From: an uncultured Paraprevotella sp.
GTDB taxonomy: Bacteria; Bacteroidota; Bacteroidia; Bacteroidales; Bacteroidaceae
Direction: 5' to 3'
DNA: 13,175 bases
Assembly (NCBI GenBank): GCA_910584955.1
Contig: CAJUDC010000069.1
Span: 1 to 13,175 of the forward strand
Shown here piece after piece: positions 7,301 through 13,175 of this stretch. Each line of letters opens with the position of its first letter. Within the stretch, counting starts at the first letter, position 1. The translations under genes were made by a program, and so were the position numbers. Under the pieces are notes generated by a model. That model searched no databases, was not told the DNA's origin, and saw only the letters and a program-made list of their open reading frames with translations.

Positions 7301-7507
7301 CTTGAACAGGTTGCTATACGAAAGATTTTCCGTTTTCACGGCTTTGCCGTTGAAATACCAGTTCGGGCCACCGTTGGTGTCGCGGCATTGCAGCGCTACG
7401 ACGGTACCGTCGCTCAGCTGGTCGACATTATCGACCAAGGTCTGTGCCCACGTATTTGCCCAGCCTGTAAGCAGGAGCAATACGCTCAATAGAGTAAATT
7501 TTCTCAT
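4385..7507 (-). CDS. Large secreted protein with repeated Trp-motif beta modules and C-terminal sorting-like domain
   Basis: The product is 1040 residues from the ATG at 7507. This start puts a good Sec signal peptide first: MRKFTLLSVLLLLTGWANTWA, probable cleavage near A18-Q22. An upstream in-frame ATG (7672) would bury that signal. Residues 22-300 and 370-862 are beta-rich with recurring edge motifs of the type W-x-I/V/L: W162, W210, W245, W294, W415, W501, W584, W697, W809 and W857. They resemble ricin-like beta-trefoil lectin modules, which is inference. Residues 302-366 form a helical, FIVAR-like linker. Residues 866-993 (TITAAGYSTLYAPVALSL and following) form a beta domain frequent in Bacteroides and Prevotella surface proteins. 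Residues 1000-1040 (IYDLTGRRVQ, GLYIINGKKVIVK) resemble a type A sorting domain of type IX secretion. I see no catalytic domain. It is probably a surface or secreted glycan- or host-binding protein, co-transcribed with the downstream 51-codon gene. Confidence 0.85.
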   Translation of the reverse strand: MRKFTLLSVLLLLTGWANTWAQTLVDNVDQLSDGTVVALQCRDTNGGPNWYFNGKAVKTENLSYSNLFKIRTIEAGGFALQRMADGTYIGKDGDQLAIKATKAEAAPFTASIAEADGWTTVVPDTENGVKTIRFTTDGTHLNAQGQAGTPKYAGGTGGYSVWYVYTFSTEEAQAMQPYYRFESPRGGFLNANGESSNLLHINENGETSLWKIVLNETGDGVKLYNASQANPLASVNGFTAEGATWYILDNPHRANYKCISLTSNLSANCIDANNHNNGTGTWKPSADDNEGTSWTISEYNPVQDLHDAIETLIEAIGTDPGYIASTTSITDKIHTAQSVLNNQNSTIEEYKTQQGIIEDLLANTDRIQPEAGKFYMIISAYPAFETQQHVKKAMYSDGTNLKWTTLNELDRTQIWTIVPTDGGYTIQNYGDGTYPIGNATTSANFTVGTEATTTILEFLITGQFKVKVGGNPAHCGGHGGGANANGNIVNWNTGANDCSAWYIHEVNEPQGEVFENVTFNYTVNGEVKKSVTGNYDTANPTAPATFAFVNLGNMTFDRESNTVTIPCTYNLPFTASTNFASATWYIMDMHSNDNGTADVFYGTNRYVWTYVDENADVILPQVPSTVVDAGYVPDSRKWAFVGNPFDGFKIYNKAAGENLTLRKATNGNTAAVMSATNDRNVFFLHNTTSGIENSFAWKLADDTDFVNAQYVDGTKVLRGWNETDGGSSCRAFLQTTDIPTGAFYRIKGVANSLYLTTGNINSRMPMIEAGDGAESIFYLDAERKLLNYASGLYAHNTSHTGAIGSANTWEIHQQADGNYILYASATGGNGRYLFNHNAGSETEANRNSVPSGNNTLWIIEPVEALPVTITAAGYSTLYAPVALSLTDGVKAYSGAIEGDKLMLTETGETVPANTAVVLAAEAGTYHLNITTGGTTVENKALGGAIATAEAPANIYTLQNQDGQVGFFPYTGTNINGFKAYLTSEAAVKGFLFDLGITDGIESVEAATAEKDAVIYDLTGRRVQKAVKGLYIINGKKVIVK

Positions 7508-7859
7508 CGTTTGTTTGTTAAAATTAAGTGATACAATAAAATTGATTTTGGAAATGCAATGAATAAAAAAGGAAGTATCCCCTACGGCGAGACCTGACTG
7601 CGCGTGAGAGGGTACCGAACAAAAAGCGACCAAACGTGGAAGAAGACGTTTATCCGTTTTCATCGTATTCATAAAGGGTTATCTTACCAATAGGTTTTTC
7701 TCCAGCAGGGTATTGTCCGCTTTTTTCTATATAGGGATTGCCCGCATGAAGCGTGTAAAATTACTTCTTTCTTCAAAAATACGAAAGCGTTCCCCGCATT
7801 TTTTTATGCGGGAAACGGGAAAAATGTCAAAAAAAGGCGGAAAACAGGCCGGATAAAGG
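7508..7859. other. Intergenic region upstream of the large secreted protein
   Basis: This 352-bp stretch is upstream of the large protein and downstream of the transporter pair, all on the minus strand. TATTTTTG on the minus strand (7781 to 7774) matches the -7 consensus but has no -33 partner and would give a leader of about 260 nt. The 165 nt just before the start are open in frame with the large protein, but the encoded residues do not look like protein of a known family. CCCGCAT occurs at 7741-7747 and 7793-7799 and its complement at 7806-7812. No other gene or RNA was recognised. Confidence 0.45.
7793..7812 (-). terminator. Hairpin after the transporter pair, possible terminator
   Basis: CCCGCAT (7793-7799) and ATGCGGG (7806-7812) form a 7-bp stem with a loop of six T, 47 bp beyond the stop at 7860. 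On the minus strand the following bases (GGAACGCTTTCG) contain no good U-tract, so termination is uncertain. A run of seven T on the minus strand at 7829-7835 follows only a weak stem. Confidence 0.4.
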
Positions 7860-8435
7860 TCAGAACAGCAGCAAACCGGCGGCTCCACATCCCATAATCA
7901 GCAGGATGGGATTCATTTTATACACCTGGTTGCCGACGAAAGCTACGGCGAAAAGGAAGCAGCTGATGTAGAATTGCCACGGTTCGCGGGGCGTGCCGAA
8001 ATTTTCTTCGGTGAGCAGCAGCAGGGCAGCCGCAGCCAGCAAGCCTACGATGGCGGGCCGCAGTCCTCGGAACACGCTCTCCACCATCGGGTGGTCTTTG
8101 TAGCGCATGAGGAATTTGCTGATGAGCAACATCAGTACAAACGATGGGAATACGACGGCAAATGTGGCGGTGATACTACCCAGTACGCCCCAAAGCGGCC
8201 CGTAACCGGCGTTGACCAGGCTGGAATAGCCCACGTAGGTGGCCGAGTTGATGCCGATGGGGCCGGGCGTCATCTGGCTGACGGCCACTATGTCGGTGAA
8301 TTGCCCGGAGGTAAGCCAGCCGTGGCGCGTCACCACCTCGCCTTGTATCATGGAGATCATGGCATAGCCTCCGCCGAAGCCGAAGAGGCCTATCTTGAAG
8401 AAGGTATAGAACAGTTGGAGATAAAGCATTAACAT
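7860..8435 (-). CDS. chrA: Chromate transporter family half-protein (second gene of pair)
   Basis: The 191-residue hydrophobic product carries one CHR domain. It has an N-terminal amphipathic helix leading into GLFGFGGGYAMISMI, then the signature SQMTPGPIGINSATYVGY, then several transmembrane helices (for example ITATFAVVFPSFVLMLLI, IVGLLAAAALLLL and LLIMGCGAAGLLLF). Classical ChrA has two such domains in about 400 residues and exports chromate from the cytoplasm. Here the halves are separate genes (short-chain CHR type), which work as pairs in characterised species (family knowledge). The partner ends 12 bp upstream, so the two are co-transcribed. ATGs at 8435 and 8429 are both possible starts. 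The actual substrate in an anaerobic gut bacterium is not shown by the sequence; annotation as chromate is by homology only. Confidence 0.9.
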   Translation of the reverse strand: MLMLYLQLFYTFFKIGLFGFGGGYAMISMIQGEVVTRHGWLTSGQFTDIVAVSQMTPGPIGINSATYVGYSSLVNAGYGPLWGVLGSITATFAVVFPSFVLMLLISKFLMRYKDHPMVESVFRGLRPAIVGLLAAAALLLLTEENFGTPREPWQFYISCFLFAVAFVGNQVYKMNPILLIMGCGAAGLLLF

Positions 8436-8447
8436 GGGGATGGCGTT

Positions 8448-8993
8448 TTAGTTTTCGTGAGGTTGGATGAAATGGCCGTAAAGGAAACCTCCCAGTCCGG
8501 CCAGGATAATGACATAGATGGGCGATACGCCGAACTGCCAGATGAGCAGGGCGGCCAGCACCGGTATCCAGATGTTGGTGAGGGTGACCCGGGCGCTTTT
8601 CCCCATCTTGAATACGGGAGCGGCGATGAGGGCCACCACGGCGGGGCGGATTCCCTTAAAGATACGCTCTACCCAGGCATTGTCACGAAATTGCTGGAAG
8701 AACAGGGCGATGCCTAATATAATAAGGAAAGAGGGCAGGATGGTGCCCAGCGCACAGGTAAGGCTGCCGCGCGTGCCGCGCAGTTTGTAACCGATAAAGA
8801 TGCTGATGTTCACGGCGAAAATGCCGGGGCAACTTTGAGCCACGGCCATCAGGTCGAGAAAATCTTCTTTGTTCACCCACTGTCTTTTTTCCACCACTTC
8901 GGCTTCGATGAGCGGTATCATGGCATAGCCGCCGCCGATGGTGAACAGGCCGATGTGGAAGAACGTGCGGAAACTGTCCAGATAGATGTTCAT
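8448..8993 (-). CDS. chrA: Chromate transporter family half-protein (first gene of pair)
   Basis: The start chosen is the ATG at 8993, giving 181 residues beginning MNIYLDSFRTFFHIGLFTIG. The open frame reaches 9080, but the extra 29 residues overlap a -7 box and the purL terminator, so they are unlikely. The CHR-domain hallmarks are GGGYAMIPLIEAEVV, then AVAQSCPGIFAVNISIFIGY, where the sister protein has MTPGPIGINSATYVGY. Helices such as ALGTILPSFLIILGIALFF and LAALLIWQFGVSPIYVIILA follow. The PG-loop differs from the sister (SCPGIFAVN against MTPGPIGIN), as expected for the two non-identical halves of one transporter. It is transcribed first, with the partner 12 bp downstream. Confidence 0.9.
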   Translation of the reverse strand: MNIYLDSFRTFFHIGLFTIGGGYAMIPLIEAEVVEKRQWVNKEDFLDLMAVAQSCPGIFAVNISIFIGYKLRGTRGSLTCALGTILPSFLIILGIALFFQQFRDNAWVERIFKGIRPAVVALIAAPVFKMGKSARVTLTNIWIPVLAALLIWQFGVSPIYVIILAGLGGFLYGHFIQPHEN

Positions 8994-9016
8994 GCGATTC
9001 GTGTTTGTTTTGCCTG

Positions 9017-9024
9017 CAAAGGTA
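9017..9024 (-). promoter_or_regulatory. Candidate -7 box for the transporter pair
   Basis: The minus strand reads TACCTTTG from 9024 to 9017, matching TAnnTTTG, 23 bp before the ATG at 8993. There is no TTTG at the expected 19-21 bp spacing, so the -33 half is missing or degenerate. Confidence 0.5.
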
Positions 9025-9069
9025 GGAAGTTTTTGGTTACGGCGATGCGTCGCCGGCCGGAAAGTATAA

Positions 9070-9107
9070 AAGAAACGCACTCCCTTGCGAAAAGGAGTGC
9101 GTTTCTT
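9070..9107 (-). terminator. Hairpin terminator of purL
   Basis: A perfect 14-bp inverted repeat, AAGAAACGCACTCC (9070-9083) and GGAGTGCGTTTCTT (9094-9107), has a 10-nt loop and begins 9 bp after the purL stop. The U-tract on the minus strand is short (TTATACTTT), but stem strength and position make termination likely. It insulates purL from the transporter pair. Confidence 0.75.
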
Positions 9108-9116
9108 GAAAAGGTA

Positions 9117-12100
9117 TCAACGATGGTTCTCTATCCAGATGCGGGCGTTGACAAAAGCCTCCATCCACGGTGTCACCTCGTCGTTGCGGCGGTCGGCCGG
9201 ATACCATGCGTTCTGCCACGGGAAGATGGCGCGCTCCAGGTGCGGCATCATGGCCAGGTGGCGTCCGTCGGCACTGCATATGCCGGCCACGCTGTAGTCG
9301 GAACCGTTCGGGTTGCCCGGGTAGGTGTCGTAGCTGTATTTCGCAATCACATTGTAGCGGTCCTCGTCATAGGGCAGGGAGAACTTGCCTTCGCCGTGCG
9401 CCACCCAAATACCCAGTTTGTCGCCGCTGAGCGAACCGAACATCACGCTGCGGTTCATGGGGATGGTCAGTCCGACGAAAGCCGATTCGAACTTGTGGGA
9501 ATCGTTGTGCAGCATGCGCGCGCGCTGTTCGTGCTCGGGGTTGATGAGGTTTAGCTCTACCATGAGCTGGCAACCGTTGCAGATGCCTAGTGACAGGGTG
9601 TCTTGGCGTGCATAAAAACGGTCGAGGGCCGCCTTTGCCTTGGGGTTATACAGGAAGGCACCGGCCCAGCCTTTGGCCGATCCCAATACGTCGGAATTGG
9701 AGAAACCGCCGCAGAAGACGATCATGTGAATGTCTTCCAGCGTCTCCCGTCCGCTGATCAGGTCGGTCATGGTGACGTCTTTCACGTCGAAGCCGGCCAG
9801 ATAGAGCGAATAAGCCATTTCGCGTTCGCCGTTGGTGCCTTTCTCGCGGATGATGGCCGCTTTGATGCCCGACGGCGTCCGACGGTCGGGGCTGATGCCC
9901 AAATCCTTGAGGCGTCCCGTAAACGGATGTGCGATGTTTATCTCGACGGGTTGCATTTTGTAGTTCTCGAAGCGGGCCTGTGCACAGCCGTTGCCGCTTT
10001 GCTTGCGGTCGAGCAGGTATGAAGTGCTGTACCACACGTCGCGCAGGTAGTCGATGCCGAACTGATAGTCCGCTCCGTCCTTGCTTACGAGAATGTGGCG
10101 CTCTTCGGCAGGGACGCCGAGTTTGATGTATCCCACGCCGGCCTCGTCCATGATGCGTTTGAATTCCGCCTTGTTCTTGTCGGCCACCTGAACCACTACG
10201 CCCGGATTCTCGGCCAGCAGGGTCTTTACAACATCGGTCTCGCCGAAGCCGTCCAGGCAGATCTCCATACCGCCTTCGGTATTGGCGAAGCACATCTCCA
10301 GCAGACACGTTATCAGGCCGCCCGCCGAAATGTCGTGACCGGCCAGCAGCAGACCTCCGCGCACCAGTGTCTGTACGGCTTCGAAAGCGTCGCGGAAGTA
10401 TTCGGGATTGGTGCAGGTCGGCACGTCGCTGCCCACCTTATTTAATGATTGTGCGAAAGCGGAGCCGCCCAGGCGCAAACGGTCGAAGCTGAAGTCGATG
10501 TGATACAGGGTGCTCCGGCTGTCGTTCACCAGCACCGGAGAGACGGTCTTGCGGACGTCGCTGACTTCACCGCCCGACGTCACGATGACCGTTCCCGGCG
10601 ATATGATCTTTTCGCCGCCGGGATATTGCTGGCTCATCGACAGGGAATCCTTGCCGGTGGGTACATTAATCTGCAGCGCACAGCAGAAGTCGGAAAGAGC
10701 TTCCACGCCGCAGTACAGGCGGGCATCCTCACCCTCCTGCGAGCGGCAGGGCCACATCCAGTTGGCCGACAGCGATACGCTGTCCAGCCCTTCGGCCAGC
10801 GGGGCCCATACGATGTTGGTGAGCGATTCGGCCACCGACAGCACCGAACCGGCTGCCGGATCGGCCAGACCCGCCTGGGGAGCGTGCCCCAGTGCGGTGG
10901 CGATACCTTTCACGCCCCGGTAGTCCAGCGCCACCACGCCGCAGTCGCTCAACGGCAACTGTATTTCGCCCTGGCACTGCTGACGGGCCACTTTTCCCGT
11001 CACGCTGCGGTCCACTTTGTTCGTGAGCCAGTCTTTGCAGGCTACGGCCTCCAGTTGCAGCACGCGGGTGACGTATTCATTCAACTTGGATACTTCGTAG
11101 GTCACATCCTCGTATTTGCGTTCTACGGTCTTGTCCACCATATATGTTTTCGGGCTGTGTCCGAACATCTGTGCCACTTCCAGATCGAACGGCCGCACGC
11201 CGTCGCCCTGCTCGAATGCAAAATGCGCGTCGCCCGTGGTTTCACCCACGACATACATCGGTGCGCGCTCGCGCTCGGCTATCTTGCGTACATGTTCCAG
11301 GTGTTCTTCCTGGATGAGCAGTCCCATGCGCTCCTGTGATTCGTTGGCAATGATTTCTTTCGACGAAAGGGTGCGGTCGCCGATGGGCAGTTGGGTCATG
11401 TCAATGAGACCGCCGCACTCTTCCACCAGTTCGGAGAGGCAGTTCACATGGCCTGCCGATCCGTGGTCGTGGATGGATACTACGGGGTTCACCTCTTCCT
11501 CGCACAAGGCCCGCACCAGGTTGTTGGCGCGCTTCTGCATTTCGGGGTTCGCGCGCTGCACGGCGTTCAGTTCGATGCCGGACGAATAGCGCCCCGTGTC
11601 GACCGACGATACCGATCCGCCTCCCAGGCCGATGCGGTAGTTGTCGCCGCCCACGACGACGATCTTGTTACCTTTCTGCGGTGTACCTTTCAGACAGTCG
11701 CGTTTGGTGCCGTAGCCCACGCCGCCGGCCAGCATGATCACCTTGTCGTAGCCGTAGCGCTCGCCGTTCTCCTGATGCTCGAATGTCAGTACCGAACCCG
11801 TGATGAGCGGTTGTCCGAATTTGTTACCGAAGTCCGAGGCGCCGTTCGACGCCTTGATGAGGATCTGTTCCGGGGTCTGGTACAGCCACTGGCGTACGGG
11901 GAGGATGTTCTCCCAGTCGCGGTCCTCGTCGGTGCGGGGATAGGATGTCATGTAGACGGCTGTTCCGGCGATGGGCCAGCTGCCCACGCCACCGCCCATA
12001 CGGTCGCGGATTTCGCCGCCCGTCCCGGTGGATGCCCCGTTGAAAGGCTCTACGGTGGTGGGGAAATTATGTGTTTCGGCCTTGATGGAGATAACCGATT

Positions 12101-12818
12101 CGATGTCTTTAATCACAAAGTAGTCCGACGTGGAATGATCCTGCGGTGCGAACTGTTCCACCACGGGGCCTTCGGCAAAGGCCACATTGTCCTTGTAGGC
12201 CGATATGATCTTGTGCGGGTTCTCCTGTGTGGTGCGCTTGATCATCTGAAACAGCGACGAGGGCTTCTCCTCACCGTCGATGATGAATGTGCCGCCGAAT
12301 ATCTTGTGACGGCAATGCTCGGAGTTGATCTGAGCGAATCCGAATACTTCCGAATCCGTGAGTTTTCGGCCCAGTTGTGCTTCCACCTGATGCAGGTATG
12401 CTATCTCTTCGGGGGATAGGGCCAGTCCTTCCTGCTCGTTGTACGTTTCAAGGTCTTCTACCGGCAGGATGGGAGCGGGTTCGATATGCACCGTGAACAA
12501 ATTCTGGTCAAGTCCTTTGTACAGGCGTTGCAACATCGGGTCGTGTTCGGCGTCTTCACCGGCCACGGGGAAGTATTCCTCGATGCGCAGAATGCCGCCG
12601 AGGCTCATGTTTTGAGTAATCTCAACGGCATTCGTACTCCAGGGAGTGATCATTTCGCGTCGCGGTCCTATGAAGCAACCGGTGAGTTTGCTCTCGTCCT
12701 CGGGCACGGCACCGCCGTAAAGCCAGCACAGTTTTTCGATTTCTTCTGCGTTGAGCGAATGATCGGCCTGGGTGGCTATTACGCTCTGTTCGGGAGTTCT
12801 AAAAAATGAGATAGACAT
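9117..12818 (-). CDS. purL: Phosphoribosylformylglycinamidine synthase, single-chain PurL
   Basis: This enzyme converts formylglycinamide ribonucleotide, glutamine and ATP to formylglycinamidine ribonucleotide, the fourth step of de novo purine synthesis, in the cytoplasm. The start used is the ATG at 12818 (MSISFFRTPEQ, 1233 residues). The frame is open 44 codons further, but that would cross the candidate promoter. It is the large type, with synthetase and glutaminase fused. Visible motifs are NSEHCRHK (165-172), AETHNFPT (248-255), GASTGTGGEIRD (261-272), GGDNYRIGLGGG (390-401) and PTGKDSLSMS further on. The class I glutamine amidotransferase domain spans about 984-1233, with nucleophile Cys1080 in GICNGCQ and the His1193/Glu1195 pair in MPHLER. 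All key residues appear intact. It is probably monocistronic, with its own -7 box and terminator. Confidence 0.97.
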   Translation of the reverse strand: MSISFFRTPEQSVIATQADHSLNAEEIEKLCWLYGGAVPEDESKLTGCFIGPRREMITPWSTNAVEITQNMSLGGILRIEEYFPVAGEDAEHDPMLQRLYKGLDQNLFTVHIEPAPILPVEDLETYNEQEGLALSPEEIAYLHQVEAQLGRKLTDSEVFGFAQINSEHCRHKIFGGTFIIDGEEKPSSLFQMIKRTTQENPHKIISAYKDNVAFAEGPVVEQFAPQDHSTSDYFVIKDIESVISIKAETHNFPTTVEPFNGASTGTGGEIRDRMGGGVGSWPIAGTAVYMTSYPRTDEDRDWENILPVRQWLYQTPEQILIKASNGASDFGNKFGQPLITGSVLTFEHQENGERYGYDKVIMLAGGVGYGTKRDCLKGTPQKGNKIVVVGGDNYRIGLGGGSVSSVDTGRYSSGIELNAVQRANPEMQKRANNLVRALCEEEVNPVVSIHDHGSAGHVNCLSELVEECGGLIDMTQLPIGDRTLSSKEIIANESQERMGLLIQEEHLEHVRKIAERERAPMYVVGETTGDAHFAFEQGDGVRPFDLEVAQMFGHSPKTYMVDKTVERKYEDVTYEVSKLNEYVTRVLQLEAVACKDWLTNKVDRSVTGKVARQQCQGEIQLPLSDCGVVALDYRGVKGIATALGHAPQAGLADPAAGSVLSVAESLTNIVWAPLAEGLDSVSLSANWMWPCRSQEGEDARLYCGVEALSDFCCALQINVPTGKDSLSMSQQYPGGEKIISPGTVIVTSGGEVSDVRKTVSPVLVNDSRSTLYHIDFSFDRLRLGGSAFAQSLNKVGSDVPTCTNPEYFRDAFEAVQTLVRGGLLLAGHDISAGGLITCLLEMCFANTEGGMEICLDGFGETDVVKTLLAENPGVVVQVADKNKAEFKRIMDEAGVGYIKLGVPAEERHILVSKDGADYQFGIDYLRDVWYSTSYLLDRKQSGNGCAQARFENYKMQPVEINIAHPFTGRLKDLGISPDRRTPSGIKAAIIREKGTNGEREMAYSLYLAGFDVKDVTMTDLISGRETLEDIHMIVFCGGFSNSDVLGSAKGWAGAFLYNPKAKAALDRFYARQDTLSLGICNGCQLMVELNLINPEHEQRARMLHNDSHKFESAFVGLTIPMNRSVMFGSLSGDKLGIWVAHGEGKFSLPYDEDRYNVIAKYSYDTYPGNPNGSDYSVAGICSADGRHLAMMPHLERAIFPWQNAWYPADRRNDEVTPWMEAFVNARIWIENHR

Positions 12819-12849
12819 AATACTGTAAATATAGGTATGTTTTATGTTG

Positions 12850-12857
12850 CAAAGGTA
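12850..12857 (-). promoter_or_regulatory. Candidate -7 box for purL
   Basis: TACCTTTG on the minus strand (12857 to 12850) matches TAnnTTTG. It lies 31 bp before the purL ATG at 12818 and would give a leader of about 25 nt. No TTTG lies 19-21 bp upstream. I see no purine riboswitch in so short a leader. Confidence 0.55.
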
Positions 12858-12961
12858 ATCAATCTGCCTTGAATTATCCTCCATCCGCCGAAAGAAAATT
12901 ACAGAAAAAAGCAGTGCGCGAAATAAATCTTTATCGTCTTTGATATTCAATATAGTTTTTC

Positions 12962-12993
12962 TTTGGTTAAAAAAGGTTTTTATTCTACCTTTG
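12962..12993 (+). promoter_or_regulatory. Consensus Bacteroides promoter reading off the right edge
   Basis: TTTG (12962-12965) and TACCTTTG (12986-12993) are separated by exactly 20 bp, a complete match to the Bacteroides primary promoter. The start site should be near 13000. It is divergent from purL and drives whatever lies to the right. Confidence 0.85.
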
Positions 12994-13009
12994 CAAAGCT
13001 TTTATCCGC

Positions 13010-13156
13010 ATGACGTTTAACAGAATTTTTGTTTGTATGCCTTTTCGCCGGTTTCCTCTTTGGGGGATGAAATGGCGTAGGGCGGACAAAAAAGCGAACA
13101 CTCGTCGTAGAATCTTATTATTAACCTTAAATTCGCAGCTTAATTACTTGTTATAA
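13010..13156 (+). CDS. Possible 48-codon leader ORF
   Basis: The first ATG after the predicted start site opens a 48-codon frame beginning MTFNRIFVCMPFRRFPLWG. It ends at TAA 13154-13156, immediately followed by another ATG in the same frame. Its first 15 residues hold four Phe, and it contains two Trp and many Arg. It resembles no protein family I know. It could be a regulatory leader peptide of the next gene or a chance frame in a 5' untranslated region. Confidence 0.3.
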   Translation: MTFNRIFVCMPFRRFPLWGMKWRRADKKANTRRRILLLTLNSQLNYLL

Positions 13157-13175
13157 ATGCAAGTCCTTGACAAAC
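13157..13175 (+). CDS. Possible start of the next gene (partial)
   Basis: An ATG at 13157 opens a frame reading MQVLDK to the window edge. An AT-rich stretch without Shine-Dalgarno precedes it, as for other starts here. Six residues are too few to name the product. It lies about 157 nt after the predicted start site of the promoter at 12962-12993. Confidence 0.35.

Noticed and set aside
7741..7812. Invertible promoter suggested by CCCGCAT/ATGCGGG inverted repeats around a -7-like box
   Set aside because: The repeats are only 7 bp and the enclosed segment about 58 bp. The 7793-7812 pair is better explained as a hairpin, and no recombinase gene is nearby.
10449..12419. Long plus-strand open frames of about 300 and 340 codons opposite purL
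   Set aside because: Antisense shadows of a strongly conserved enzyme gene; His/Gln/Val-rich translations typical of the reverse complement of a GC-rich coding sequence.
12819..12950. N-terminal 44-codon extension of purL
   Set aside because: It crosses the candidate -7 box at 12850-12857, and MSISFFRTPEQ is a natural start giving the usual length.

Overview
The window looks like chromosomal DNA from a gut-type Bacteroidales bacterium, probably Bacteroides or a close relative. Three things support this. The gene set is typical: PUR-alpha-like DUF3276 protein, long NusB, YajC, YbbR-like protein, CoaE, DUF5606 and single-chain PurL. Two perfect matches to the Bacteroides promoter (TTTG, 20-bp spacer, TAnnTTTG) are present. 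Start codons show little Shine-Dalgarno sequence. No rRNA, tRNA, CRISPR array, insertion sequence or phage gene was seen. The genus rests on recognising protein families by eye, not on a database search.

Layout: 1-283 (minus) is the 5' part of a DUF3276 gene that runs off the left edge. Divergent from it, 421-3309 (plus) is a compact housekeeping cluster, nusB-yajC-ybbR-like-coaE, with small gaps and a 4-nt ybbR/coaE overlap. DUF5606 (3396-3842, plus) follows with its own consensus promoter and ends in two tandem hairpins with a shared core. A GC-rich spacer with no recognisable gene separates it from a convergent minus-strand unit. That unit holds a 1040-residue secreted, tryptophan-motif-rich protein with a C-terminal sorting-like tail (4385-7507). 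Twenty-three nt downstream is a 51-codon peptide gene (4206-4361), followed by a textbook terminator (4144-4179). Further right on the minus strand are a pair of half-length chromate-transporter genes (8993 to 7860) and purL (12818 to 9117), which ends in a 14-bp hairpin. At the right edge, a plus-strand consensus promoter reads into a possible 48-codon leader ORF whose stop abuts the ATG of what may be the next gene.

Functionally, most of the window is core metabolism and information processing: transcription antitermination, Sec accessory, coenzyme A synthesis and purine synthesis. The accessory part is the large surface or secreted protein with its peptide, which is the most interesting unexplained unit. 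I found no clear evidence of a defence system, mobile element or biosynthetic cluster.
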